Shown piece by piece: positions 37,501-51,900 of a DNA stretch of 64,000 nt (positions are counted from its first letter, which is position 1; each line of letters opens with the position of its first letter). Origin of the DNA: Chaunax sp. Z400 (taxonomy: Eukaryota; Chordata; Actinopteri; Lophiiformes; Chaunacidae); contig CM075184.1 in assembly GCA_037577475.1 (NCBI GenBank), positions 14,504,594 through 14,568,593 of the forward strand, in the 5' to 3' direction. The notes under the pieces were generated by a model. That model worked only from the letters and a program-made list of their open reading frames with translations. It was not told where the DNA came from and did no database searches. The position numbers were made by a program, and so were the translations under genes.

Positions 37501-38961
37501 ATTTTGAAGGATGCAAAATATCATCTAATTATTGTTATCACCCCTAATCATAACCACTTTCAATGTATGCTTTAAGTACATAATACTTAAATTTAATTAA
37601 AGGAAAACATCTTACATCACGGGATTAGAACCCAATTATAGCCACCAATCCAACATAGATTGGGGCTTTTGCACAGTACTGTCATTACAACCCTATGATA
37701 TAATCTTTACTACATCACTCTATGAAAATTACCATTCTGTTTTTTATTTATGACACTTTCACTAGATGTCGATGTACTTTCACTTCGGTGGGATTTTGAA
37801 TGCAGGAGTTTTAATTGAATATATTTGCGCAGTTGTCAGGGTTCAGTTCAAGTATAGCACCACTGACTGAAGAAGCAATAACAAAGGCTGGTAATTTACT
37901 ACCCTGATTTTTCTATTAAACTATACGGTAGAGTTGTGAAAAGAGACGCACTCCACACAGACAGGTCTTCAACTCATTACTCTTTCCCAACATGAGCTTA
38001 TTCTTTTCTGTCTGCAAATAATTTAGCTTCCTTCCTGCTAAATGGAACCAAGCTCAGGGGTTAGTAACCATAGCGATGAGACCCCTTGCGGACCGCCATC
38101 CCTGTAGAATTCCTCCTCTCCGTAAACAATCTGCACATGTGAGGAGGAATACTGAGAGGAATTTTAGAGCATGCCGGGCAGTAGTAAATCACTTCTTGCT
38201 AAATTGTACGCTTTTTTTTTTTTTTTGTGGGGGAGGGGAAAGCTGATCGGTTGCAGCCAAATTGACGTCATCCTGACACTAGGCCGTTTGTTGTAGTTGC
38301 CACACAAACAAGGAGCAGCCCTATGGCATGAACAGGATGGCTATAAGCTGATACTCTGATCATCTGATCTTTCACAGACACGAGGACCCGGTCACATGAT
38401 AAGCTCATGTGCACTGCGGAGACAATATGTGTTTATGCGTGTGTGTACTATAGGGACTAACATGTGAAATGCCACAAACTCATGCTTTTCCGAGAGGGTT
38501 TGACCAAACGAGACCTAATTTGTTTGTTGTCAGATATGATTTCAAATACTCTCACCACATGTGTCAGAACCAAAAAGTCATCCCTCAGCGTTATTATCTT
38601 TGATTACAGATTCAAACCACCCATTCATTTGAGGTAAAACAAAACATTCTCTCTTCTACAGATGACTGCAGGGTAAATGTCGCAGATGGTATCCGCACAA
38701 AAAATACACCACATAGAAATCCTGTTTCTACTGTGACTCTGTTGTTCGGTGAACTGGTTGAGCTCAGGGTTGTTGTTTTTTTTTGACGTGTGGAGTTTGG
38801 CTGCAGAGCCTCCAGCTGGCTGAAGGTCTAACAAGAGCGGTACGCAGCGCTCTGTCCACATCCAGAGAGAATTCCCTCGCTAACTGACATTGACACAACC
38901 AATACAACTGCAGAGCTGAGGTTGTGTAACTTGAATAGCCAGCATGCCACACACACACACA

Positions 38962-39032
<71 letters not shown>

Positions 39033-39086
39033 ACACAGAGCTGAACCAGTCTGCCAGCCTCTTCAGACAACATACTCCGCTTGTAC

Positions 39087-39127
<41 letters not shown>

Positions 39128-42100
39128 ATGAATCACTCAGTCAAGCATTTGCATCCAGCAAACATCATGCTGGCACTCACCCAGAGACAAACAAAGCAGT
39201 GGAAGTGAGTGAGCATGTTGGCCAGGCAGGCGAGGAGTACGGTGAGTATGCCTACGTAACCACGTCCCTCCGTCCCTCGGGCTATACGCTCTGCGTTGTA
39301 CCAGTCACCCTGGGGAACGTGTTAATCAGATGACTAGATTGTTGAGTAGCGGGGCATAGTGCAGTGCATTCTGGTCCGTAGTTTGTCTTGACTCAGTTTT
39401 TTTAGTCAAGCTGGGTGATAAACCAGGATCACTGTTCACCGACTTTCAGTGAAATCATACAGCATCATGATTTTATCATGTCATTTTGAAAATGTTGTCG
39501 CACACAGCACACGCACACGCACACACACACACAGTTTGCTTTAATTCTTTATGTGCAGGTTTGTATACATTTGTCATTTTGAAATATATATATATCTCCT
39601 CATTAATACCAATTATTTAAAAGGCAGAACGAGTAGGATCGTCATGACGAAATAATATAGAATAGACAGTACAGACTAACCTATATCTGCAGGAATCCTA
39701 CTCTCTGCTTATATTTGATTATTTTGCAGTGTTCAGGACATATCAACCTTTGGGCAGTGGGTGTGAAGCCCCCGGTCAATAACAGTGTACAGGGTGTGAG
39801 GGCTGCAGGTGGTATTCTAGGTAGCTACAGACAGGGGGCGTGCATTTGTTGTTGTTGTTGTTTTTACACAAACCCGACTCATTCTTTCTTCATATCGCCC
39901 AACCATGCTACATTTGTAGAATGTCAAGTTTCCAGGCTAAATGATCCCTCACAAACTCCTGGGACAAAAATGACCTGCAGGCTCTTACTGACCTCACTGT
40001 TTCTCTCAACCTCTGTGTATTGTATAAATGCACGTCATTTCCAGTTTATTGGGTCACCTGGCTAATATTGCACTAACTACTGCCTTCACCAAGGCCTTAA
40101 CGTTCAGTTTTTGTACTGACCCGTCCTTTGAGAGATGTTGATTCAACTTAATGATCATTTTGGATGATGTAGATTGTGGTTATGAATTATATTGCACTCA
40201 AAGATACTTTTAATATTATGTCAAACCCATTTAGCGTAGAATAATAGCAAAACCTGTCAGTATAATGCAATGCAATTGTATTGCAATCCAATACAAATGC
40301 AATACTATACAGTGTAATGCACCAGCAGTTTCAACAAAAACTGAACGTTAAAATAGCAATTATTGCAGGAAAGCTGTATTTGTCCTGATGAACTGGAAAC
40401 TGGGTATATAAGTATGTATAGTTTGTAATTAGTAAGTCATATTTTTACTTAGCAAAAATATACAGTATTTAGGAATATAAAGTACGTAAACACAATAAAC
40501 TGAGACTTGAAAAAAAATCTTAATTTGTCCTTTAGGGCCATTATTATTTTAGTTTATATTTTGCTTATGTAGACAGCATAAGAGAGATTTTTAAAGAAGA
40601 CACCCTCTCTAAAACAGAGAGGGCATCATTCCAGTGAGTCAGGAGGAGACATAAGGAGACGCAAGGAAGAAGAATGTATTTAAAAAGCAGAGTGCCTGGA
40701 GCAGAGAGGACAATGTCTGGGTAGGAGCTGGTAAAAACAAACAAAACCGTCATCAAACAAAGCATCATTTATTCACATGAATTAATCAGAACGCTCTCAA
40801 TAAGCTTTCATAATCAGCAGTTTGCAGGACTCCCCCTCCCTTCACTGGGATGCCTGTAGAATGCCACATGGGGGGAAATGGAATCAAGACCAAATGTTCC
40901 ATTTACAACCATGAAACGCAAGCAGACTAACCCAACTGACCTAACGCAGAACGCGTCTGTCTATCGATCTCATCCGCTTCGTTTCAGTCATATGAACAGT
41001 GATGGACACACGTACACAACTTTAGTCATACTCATTTCACCATCTCACAGAACAAACGCCCACTTACTGAGCTAAATTGCACTAACATTAGATCACATGA
41101 CTTGCACAAAAAGGCTGTTTCAGGTGTCCTGAAGAAAACTGATCTAAAAGGCATCCAACAGAGGCAGGTAAGTGGTTTGAAAGAAAAGGTTTGCGATCTT
41201 ATCATATAGGTGTGAGCAACGATCAATCCTCTCCTCTCCTTAACACCTTTACTCAGAGTATCTGCTGATGCAGACTAACAAGATCCTAACACTGCTCTCT
41301 TTTACCCAGATTTGAAATATGTACGGCAATCTGGAAGAAATTCATCTCAATCAACTACTCAAAGTGAGTAAGTAAATGTAGACAGACAGTCAAATAACAG
41401 TGTGTCAGTCTTAATGATAGACTGAACAACAAAGCTTAAGAGATGTGGACACTTTTCTACAGTCATACGCTATATATCATTAAATTAAAACTTAAGGCAA
41501 CCTTTGCTACATATCATACGCATCTCTTTCCTCTCTGTCTCTGCCCCTATTTAATAAAGCAAAAATTCCCCCAAAATCTTTTAGAAAATCCTATCATTCG
41601 ATAAGGCCAGTATCTGCACTGATACCGACCCGGTATATCCGTTTATCAACTAAATCCTCTAATCTAATTGGAACAAAAGCCATCTGAAGATGACATATCC
41701 CCCCCGACCCCCACAGAGAATTGTACAAAACTGCATCAGAATATGACATATCCCCCCGAAGATGACATCAATAGAAAGCACATAAAATATTGTGACATGT
41801 GCGCTCACATTTGAAGAGATGAAATCATCTGAAATTTAACTTGATTGTCATCTTAACCCACCTTTAGTCCATATGGACTAAACACTGTAGATTATGAAGT
41901 GAGGCACAGCTACACACTGTATCATGGTCAGTTTATGTGTAAAGAGTGGTGAAGCCACAACTCAAGACTCATCTTTTCAGATCGACTTCTGATGTTTGAC
42001 CATTGTGTGAGATATGATTTGTGATATGATTTGTTACTTCGTATTAGCGCTGTTTTTTTAAATTCATATTTAAAATGTGATTTAATACTTGTTTTTAACA

Positions 42101-42136
42101 TGTTGTTTTTTCTTTTTGCCTGTAAAGTGTCTTTGA

Positions 42137-42178
<42 letters not shown>

Positions 42179-42913
42179 TGTTGTTGTCAGTATTATCATT
42201 ATTATTATTAATATTATTATTATTATAAGATAGTATGTATAGTTTATGAGATATGCTCAGGACCAGATGACCACCTTTCAGAGTCACTAAAAAAAACTTT
42301 TTTCTATGGAAACCACACAAAAACTAGTATAAAATTCAAATGATCAAAAGGCACAACTACTTATCATGGTTAATTTATGAGTAACATTTGTGGAAAACTA
42401 GTATGTATATGATATAATATATGATATGAGATACTGTATGGTCAAAAAGTTATTTTGTATGGGGTGTGTGTGTATATAATAAAAAAGCAATTGCCACACA
42501 GTGAACCTGGAGACTTAAGGCCCTTTAAGGCGTCCCAAAACACTGGAATTCAAAATCAAAATCTTGAGCATGGTTTACTACAATAATAACCTCTCTCTGT
42601 GAGGTGATAGTCGGCAGGCTGACAGCATCAGACGGTCTTATGCCATGTGATATAACACCTTTTCCTCCTTGTTCGGGCCAATCTGACGACTCCAGAGCTG
42701 CTAGGTGTCTCCAGTCGTCTCGTGCTGTGGGCTCCTGCTACTCTCATTCAATACACCTAATATATTTACATAGCAGGGTTACCTCTGACCCTATATCCTG
42801 CTCGCAGTGTATCCGGCCCTATAGATCTCCTCCTTCTCCTCCTCCTCCTCCTGCTCCTCCTCCTCCTTCTCCTCTCCTCCTTCAGCCCACCAGCTTTTCT
42901 GTCTCACACTTAG

Positions 42914-42983
<70 letters not shown>

Positions 42984-45900
42984 TACACCATACACACTGG
43001 GAGAGTGGCTTTCCACTAAAGTGAAAAACAGGAAATTGGATGACATTGTTCGGTGCGCCGACGTCAGCAGTGAGAGATAGAAAGAGTAAACAGCTTCCTC
43101 CACCCCAGAGCTGGGACCAGGATGCAGGGAATCTTGGGATGCCTGCCCTACTCGGGTTTCTTAGGAAAACGTGCATGGCTACCACGTTCACTAACGATCT
43201 CCAGATCCCTTTGCTTCGACAATGCTCTTCAATGTACCACTTCTTCTTCAGCTCCCGAACGTCACTTTGTGTCTCCTTCAAACTTCTCCACATGAGATTA
43301 AGTAGAGTATTATATGCGGTGCCAGTAACACTACTGCAGCATTCAACAGGATCAGCATTTCTTTCATAAAAGTAGTCAAAAGTGTTGGTCTCACATGTGA
43401 TAGTGGGTTCTCTTGTGTGTGTCCCTGTCTAAAAAAGTGTGAATCAAATGGCGATGAATCAATGTTCTCCATTAGGTCTGATTAAGGAGATCTGTCCCAG
43501 CCACAGGTGTGGACGCACACTATGTACCAGACAGACAGTCAGACACACTAACTCTCACACACACTGACCTAAGTGACGGGCTAAATGCCACTGAGTGACA
43601 CATAAGCCTCGCCCCACGCTGAGCCGCTCAGATAGTAGTGCTAACTGCCCATGCTGTGTGCGTTACCTCAAAGAGAATAATTCACTTTCATGTGTGACCA
43701 CTTACATTCACTGGCCATAGATCTGCACTGAGGCCATCGAAAACAATGGAGTTTCAATTTCCGAAACCAGTTTCAACTCAATTAAATCAACGTAAGTCAA
43801 TGACCTGCCTGGCAAATCAGCTCAGCTGAATCGATTTCAAACGACAAAGCAAAATTACAAAAAATATGTAAGAATCGTGAGCCCCTTTTAGAAGGCCTTC
43901 TCAAGGCGGGACTGTTGCACCTTTATGGCGACTCACCATTCTGTATAAAAGGTACAAAGGCAGAATGGGGGGGGCTGTTGTCGTTCAGCAGAGGTTGTAA
44001 CAGTGAAGAAATGACATCTGCAGAAAAAGGAGTAGGCCGGCGAGGTGACAGGACAGGACAGGGAAGAAAATCAACGGACACAGTGCAAGGTTTGGGAGCT
44101 CCTCACCTTCCGAGCAGAGGAGGAGATTGACCACCATGTAACCGGGACTGATTGTTTTTGTCATGTTATTTCATTGTTTCAAAAGCACTGCTCTGAGCAT
44201 ATGTAAAACGTTGCACTAGATGCAGACATTGCTGTGTTATACGTCATGCCTCTTTCGCTTGCGGAATTTGTCATGTTATCAAAATAAATCCCTCCCTGGA
44301 GCAGTGTTATGCCACCGTTGGTTTGCCAGTGTAAATAAGCGAAAACGTCATTGAGAAGAGTCTTTGTTGCAGCGCGACTGAGAACCTCTGTGTTGGAAGG
44401 GCTGTATACTTTTTTGCTCTCTAATTAAAATCACGCATCTCCAAACATGGTGATAAACTGAAGGTTTAAGTGTTCCTATATTGATTGAGGCCATTTTCCT
44501 ACATCTGAAGATAAAAAAAAAAAAACATTAAAACTTGTCACAGCTAAACACAGGGCTGCTATTATTGGCTCTTAAAAAGAGACATGCTTTTTTACAGGAC
44601 AGACATGATGATATATAGAATTATGATTATGAATTTAATTTTTTAAATTTTTTTTTAGTAATCCCTTAGACGGATTTTATATGACTTCTTGCCCATTACT
44701 TCAGTGCATAGGTTCTGCAGAAATCACTCACACTGTCAGTGATTAAGGCCACACTCCAGAGGTTGAGACACTAATGCAACTTCCCATGTTACTTGCAATT
44801 TCCTTCAACGTCCTGCCTTCATTTTCCTGCTCACTGGTTCATCTACATCACACACGCACAAACATTGTCCGTCACCTGCAATTTGTTATGTACATGTTTG
44901 ATCTTTTTCTCATATATTCTTTCAGGATGTTCACATGCACATGAATCCGACACGACTTAACAGCGGCGGAAAAGCACAGATGACATCAGACATCAGTGCA
45001 TTAGAAAGGCTAAATCAAACATGTGAAATGCATCTGTGATGGTCCAATAATTCTCTCTGGTTGTACTACTTTGCACTACTTTTATTGCTGTAGACAATGA
45101 GCAGTAAAAAGTCTCCTGAGTTTCCTCCCTAAAATAACATTTAGACATTAGTGTAACATGTTTAAGTAGTTACCATTCCTCCTTTTAGAAAAATAACTGC
45201 AACTGTGTGTATTCTGGCTTTAGCCATTTGTCCTATCCGTGGCGACCAAACCCACAGTCAGCCAGGCAGAAGACTTTAGTTGAGTCACTGGCATGGCTGA
45301 GGGAAACTAGGCCAGCGAGGATCCATTTGTTCCAGAACATCCTCGCTTTCTCTGTATTTCTATCTCTGCCTACCTCTTTCTAGTGCAATGCACTTCAGAG
45401 GAAACACCAAACCTTAACAAAAATTACAATATTCTGGTAAGAACACACTCTAACAGAAATATTTATTTAATGCCTTTAAGGTGCATAACTAGATTCAACT
45501 AGATATTTTTTTACCTCCACCAAGGAGGTTGTGTTTTCACCCCGTATGTCTGTCTGTTTGTTGGTCTGTTAGCAGGACAACGCTAAAAACAATGAACTAG
45601 AGCTTGGTGGAGGGGTGGTGTGTGGGCAAGATAAAGTTCTGAAAGAACTGAATCGTAGGAACTTTTTTAATAACTCTCCTATTCCAGTTTTTTTTTAAAA
45701 TAATTAGTTAATATATATATATAAATATTAATCATGAAAAATTTCCTAATTGCACAATAACTACTGAATCGATTTACACAAGAATTTGTGTTAGGGTATG
45801 GACCACGCAAAACCCTATTCAATTTTGGTATAGGCCTGGATGGAAGGAACCAAGGAATCTCTCTCTCTTTAAAATAAATTTCTATTTATAGGTTTTTTGT

Positions 45901-48900
45901 AATTAATGGTTACACAATTGTTCTTCATCGCTAGAGAACATATTTGTTAAATTCCAGTTCAAAAGGCCAGGGTATTACAGATGTAGTAAAGAGTAAAAAA
46001 AATGAAAATAAAGACATTATCTTTCATATCTACTACTCATGATTTACTATGTTTTATGACAAATAAACCATTTACCATCAGACCACTTCCCTTTTTTCTT
46101 TTCTTTTTGTATTGGAATAGACAGACATGTATAGAATTGTTGGGTCTTGGCAGAATATTACTGAGTACCATTCTATATTTCTTTCCTATGATATATCCCA
46201 GTGTTTTTTCTTATTATTCAATGTGTGTCAGATGCAAATGCAAATGCTGATGCAAAATGAACATGCCTCTTTTCACCCTCGGTGACAACTGTGCACATCA
46301 TACATGGGTATACATTTTAGTTGGACTCATGTTATTGGCCCATTCCTGTTTATACCTTTTAATTTATCTTCAAAACAGAAACTCTACAATTCATGTTACT
46401 TTTCTGCTCATTTTTGAATGCAGGGCTGCGATTAATGATTAGTTTCATCATCATATAACCTGTTATTTTTAGGATTCATTGATTAATAACTTTTAATTGA
46501 ATATTGTGAAATAACGTTTTGGCCGTCAAACGATTCCTGACTGTCTTCTATTTTCCTTGAAATATAGGACAAGCAATCAGTTATCAAAATTGTTTTCTGT
46601 CAGTCGACCAATCAACTAACTGCCTTCAGCCCTAATTTGAGCTGCATTTCATTTATTGATATAACTCTTTTTTCAGAATTTTGTTTAATCAAATGTTATT
46701 TTTGCAGATATTTTTACTGTGTAGTGTCATCCCCCGCAAAAAATGTAAAATGAGCATTGAGTTAAACATTTCAGTTAACTACCTGTAGGTGCTTATGTAT
46801 ATTTTTTAAAATAAATTTCTTTAAAATAAGGTTTGCAAAATGCTTGCGATAAAGGCAAACCCCTGTGGAAAATGAGCAACAAAGATCTTTCACAAGCAAA
46901 AACAGTGAATCCCAAAAGATGGCAACACTTATCAAGGGGGCACCGTGACAAAGAGCAGACGAGCGATTTAAATCAGAGGTGGAAACATTTGCAATAATTA
47001 CACAAACCTCTTATATACGTCTTTGCAAAGTAAACTTTAGAGGGATTATATATCTGCCAAGCCTACACAAACACTTTTGCCAGGCTGTGACTTCATATCA
47101 TATCACAAGACTGACACCTGTTACACCATGTAAACCCAAATATGGTCATCATACAACCTGTCATGAGGTCACATCTCGTACGCACCTACCAACAGAAGCC
47201 AATGAGGCCTGCAGTTCAATGTGTGTCCTCCCTCAAATGTTTGCTCTGTGTTCCAGGATGCCTTTAAGATGCACCAACAAATCATAATGGCTCCGTCATG
47301 ATTGTGAGGATTATTTACAGGTTGTTGCATTAATATTGCACATTTGGAGTTCTTTAATTGTCACTCTCGTAATACACACTTGCCATACACGTAAGTGAAA
47401 TATTATTCTTGTAAACAGATATGTTACAAAACACTCTTCAATAAAAATAATAAACATTAATAAAAAGTTAATGGCCCCTTAATAGAGACAGGATTCTGTC
47501 TCTATTAAGGGGCCTGAAGTTTTTGCATAGTGGAGGTTTGGACTGTGATGCTCTGGAAACTCCTACCAGATGTTAGGAGTGCAGACAGATGATGGGAGGG
47601 ATGGGAGGGGTCAGCTGTTATGATGGAATAGACGTCGGATATTGTAGGGAGAGGGACACCAATGATCCTTTCTTCGGCCAGGCTGTGATTGTGATTGATT
47701 GAATAAATTTTGTTCTTTGTGTCGTGTTACCTCAAGAAGCCAGCAGCTGCTCATTTTACACCTGGCATGCTAAGTAACAATAAGTCAAGTTTAAGCTGAT
47801 GGTTTTGGTAGTTTGTTGGTTACACATGCAACTGCCTTGTCATAAATACTGCTGCGAAGCGACATAAAAATCATACAAGTAATTCTACACAGTGATGAAA
47901 AAAATTAAGCCTGGCCCAAAAACAAACCCACAGATTTAGAAAAATGACATAATAAAGAGAGAAACGCACGCAAGCTACTGATATGCAATTGGCCGTCAAA
48001 AAAAACGGCTTTCTAATCAGTCACACATAAAAGTCAAAACGCAAACACACATCATTGTTTTTCGAGCAGTGCTTCCAGAGTACGCCCTGACCTTTATTCT
48101 GTCTGCAGTGACATCTCTCCTACCTCACCAGATAGTGCGGAAATTCAAGCATACGGGAATGTGCATACACGCACCGAGGGAAGATACCGAGTTACTCACA
48201 GGAGACTGAACTTGTCCTGGAATTCAGTCCCAAATGCCCCTGAATGACGTCTGTGGTTTAAAAATACAGAGTTTGCAGAAAAGGGATAGGTTACTTCATC
48301 CTTGGTGATCTGTCCTTGTTTCTCACTATACGTTCCCCACCTTGAAGGCCTCAGACATCACACAAAAACCATCAGAGGTGAACTATTGCTCTGGTGTAAT
48401 CTCTCTTCTTTTTTCTTTTTCTTTTTTACAGTACAACACTCAGATACACAAAGTTCAGCATTTAATCAGCTCCCACAGTGGATAGTGCGTATATATTTTT
48501 GACTGAAATAAAATGTGTGTTTAGATTATGCGTAGATGTGTGTGACATCAGAGCACATGCCGCATTCCCTCAGCTTGTGGTGCTGCCTGGGCCTGTGTGT
48601 GTACCATGTGCCCATAGTGGTAAGAGTGTGTATATGGTCCGTGCGTCACTGTGCCAAGGAGAGCAAATGAGGCCTGGCAGCGGAGCTGTTCCTGACGACG
48701 GGCCAAGTGACGAGGGTTGGATACTGCGCTCAGAGCCCTCACACACTGGCCTACAGGGATATAAGAAGAAAGGCAGGAGCTGGAGATGTGCTCATTAAAC
48801 AAGAGGGAGAGACGTACATGAGGATATTCGCGACACCGATGCATATCAGCTTACAGCCAAACTGATGTTGAAACTGAGGCTAGGATTTCTGAGGTTTCAA

Positions 48901-51900
48901 TACAAAAGACAGATGAGCTTTAAGGAGATCACATCGCCCTTTGTCCTTGATTTTTACATCCTTTGTGGTCACATTTATCTACATTTGTCTCCACTATCTA
49001 AATTTCTCTTTTCATCCTTTCAATATTACTTGTATGAACATTGTAGCGACATTGTGTTCAAACTATGGTCTCAATATGAACCTGACCAACAGTAATATGA
49101 ATTCTGAATGTAGCACAAGATCATCTGGGCCTGGTGGTGAAAGTCTACAGACTATGCAGTGTGCCAGTTTAATCTGGTCAAAATGAAAGCAACGAAGGCC
49201 GAGATATCCTCACTTTCAGAAACACTTGATCCAGCCGATCCCCAGACTCTGGGAGGCCCCAAGCCAAAGCAGCCCATCACCATCTTGTTTTCCTTCTTCC
49301 TTTTCAGGAAGCTTCAGGCGTTGGTGGTTGGTGCATAGTGCCTGCATGGGAGGTTTGAGGGGGCTTATACTTGTCATTGCAAAATGTGCCAATATGAGTG
49401 GAAATATGGAGCCACCCCCCTGTCCCAAATATTTTGGGGGCCCCAAACATTTCCCTAGTTTGCCTCTCATGACAGTGGCGCCCCTGATCCTACCTTTCCC
49501 ATGAAGCAATAGCGTCCTCCGTGAAGCCTTCCCTGCTTCCTCGAAGCGCCTTGCATTACAAAATTGCAGGTAGCTTGTGACACAAGCTCTCTGCTATAAA
49601 TTTAAAGATGATCGAGCTGAAATAAAAAGCCTGAAGACATCATCTGGGTAATATTTGCACGAACCCTAATGACAGACAAAATATACAAGTATTTTCACAG
49701 GTTGTGTAGTATGCCTCAAGAAGAGTAAACCTAACTTCATGTGTAGAAATCAATGGATTGCCCCAACTGATGGAGATATCTAGATTATTTCCCCCCTCTG
49801 TGTCTACCACCAGTGTGTGTAAATTAATTAAATACAGTGGACAGTTCCACGAGAAGCTTTCTCCAATCTTTGCAACCCTCAAGGTATTTCTGTCCTTATC
49901 CAGATTACCTTGAAAATCCCCATAAATCCTAAGCCATCCAGGGCTCTGGGGCAGCCCCTTACTAAAACCTCCTGCTCCTCCTCTACCCCCAGCAGCCTCC
50001 TTCAACACCAGCATAACTGTAAATCTACATATCTGACTGTTTCTCTAGTTATTCATACCAACTCATCCCAAACAATACCCCACATTTACTATAAACTCAA
50101 ACTCCTCATGAAATACTCAGATCATGTCATTAGATTTCTTGCACTGTGACACCCCCCCCCCCCCCGCATCTACAACCCCGATTCCAATAAAGCTGGGATG
50201 ATGTGTGAATTAAAATCAAAATGCAATCATTAGCAAACAAATCGTTTTTTCTGCCAACAGTTTTCCAAAGTGTTCCCGAGTCCGTGTCGTAATATCTTCC
50301 TTCACTTGACATTTATAATTTCACAAAATGGCAAACCTCACCCTATCTATGCTCGTAAAGGACGGAGCCTATCAGGATGCCCGTTTAATACCCAATCATG
50401 ATACTGTCACCTGTTACCAATTAACATGTTTGCCTGTGGAATGTTCCAAACTGGTGTTTTTGAGCATTTTGCAACTTTCCCAGTATTTTGTAAGCCTTGT
50501 TCCAACTTGTTTCAAACATGTTGCCGACATTAAATTTAGAGTAAGCCTATATTTACTGCTGATGAGGCAAAAATAATTAATACATTGCCTTTGTACTGTT
50601 GAATATATGTCAAAAAGGATTCGCAAACCCTTTCCATAATCAGACTTGTATTAGCTATGAATCCTAAAGCCTTTTCTACAACTTGGATGATGTCATCGCT
50701 GTCATTTGCACCGTGAACCATGGAAACTCTGTTGTCCAGGCATGTAGTCATCATTCTACTTTTCCTTCTTAGCTCATTCCAGGTAAGGTCAAAGGCCAGT
50801 AAAGCAAAAGGACAAGCTAAAGGAGCTTGAGAGGAGCAAGTGGGACACTTCCTGGTTCAGTGGCACCGCAGTAATCTGTAATCGTACTGGGAATATTTCC
50901 ATTACAGGCAGCCACTCCCCCTTCTCATTACAGTCAAATACATGACAACATGACAAGGAGAGTACAAATGACACACTACACAAGAACACTGTATATACAA
51001 TGTACTGTATATACTCTATACGATCTTGCCAGTACAACCAGTCCTGTGGCCTAAAGAGAGGATTAGCATTAGCAATAGGCAACAGGCAACAGTGGCCACA
51101 CTGACCGGAAGTCCACCTCTCCCCAACAGCTTAGGTGTTTTGTGAAAATATCAGAAGCGGTTCTCTGGGACTCTTCAGATGGCTGCGAGAGCATTAGATA
51201 ATCACCAGGCTCCCCCTCCTCTTCACCTGCTAAAACAGGAGCACTGATGTCACCGTTGCATGAGGGATCAGTGAACGACACGGGCTGGAGCATCGGGATT
51301 GGCACACAAACTATACTTGGTTTGAACACACAGACGCACAAACTCTGAATGAGGAATGAAGATTTGATGGTTGCCTGCTGATACATACATTTGTGGAAGT
51401 TCTGTAACACACATAGGCATAAAGAACATTTGTTTTGCTTTGTATTGTGCGGCATCATTACAATAAATGTGTCATAGGTAGAAAATAAATACTAAAGTAA
51501 ACAGGCTGACAGCAACTCTCCGTCAAACTACAGGTAAGCAACTGAACACCACACTGTGAAAAAAATGTGCAGAATTTTTTTTTCTTGTAATTTTAACACG
51601 GCTAAAACTTACTGAATGGAAATATTGTATTTCAAGTCAAATTTCCGCTCCTTGAAAAATTTTTTTTTGAGTGGGTAATTTCAAATTGATCACATTTGTG
51701 AACCCTTCGAAGTAGTTCAATCCAGTTTTTTAAAATCACTACCCAAGTAGAAATGTTAAAGATTTCGAAGCATATGGATTCAGACAGATGGATTCCAAAG
51801 TCTTTATATTTGCCATACTGTACATTTACATAGCTGTGTTTACATTTCAGCATCACGTTTTTCAGGCTGATCACATTTCACGATTAGGTAATCGCTTGCT

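Noticed and set aside
38764..39333. Overlapping open frames of Cys-Val or His-Thr repeats
   Set aside because: They are translations of CA microsatellites.
42604..43080. 158-codon plus-strand open frame
   Set aside because: It is kept open by a polypyrimidine tract and a CA microsatellite, giving Pro-rich and Thr-His repeats.
49640..50014. 124-codon minus-strand open frame
   Set aside because: It has no recognisable homology, and the surrounding sequence looks like diverged repeat.
51069..51458. 129-codon minus-strand open frame in pde8a intron 1, considered as an alternative pde8a exon
   Set aside because: There is no recognisable similarity to PDE8 or other proteins, and exons 1 and 2 join in phase without it. 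It remains untested by transcripts.
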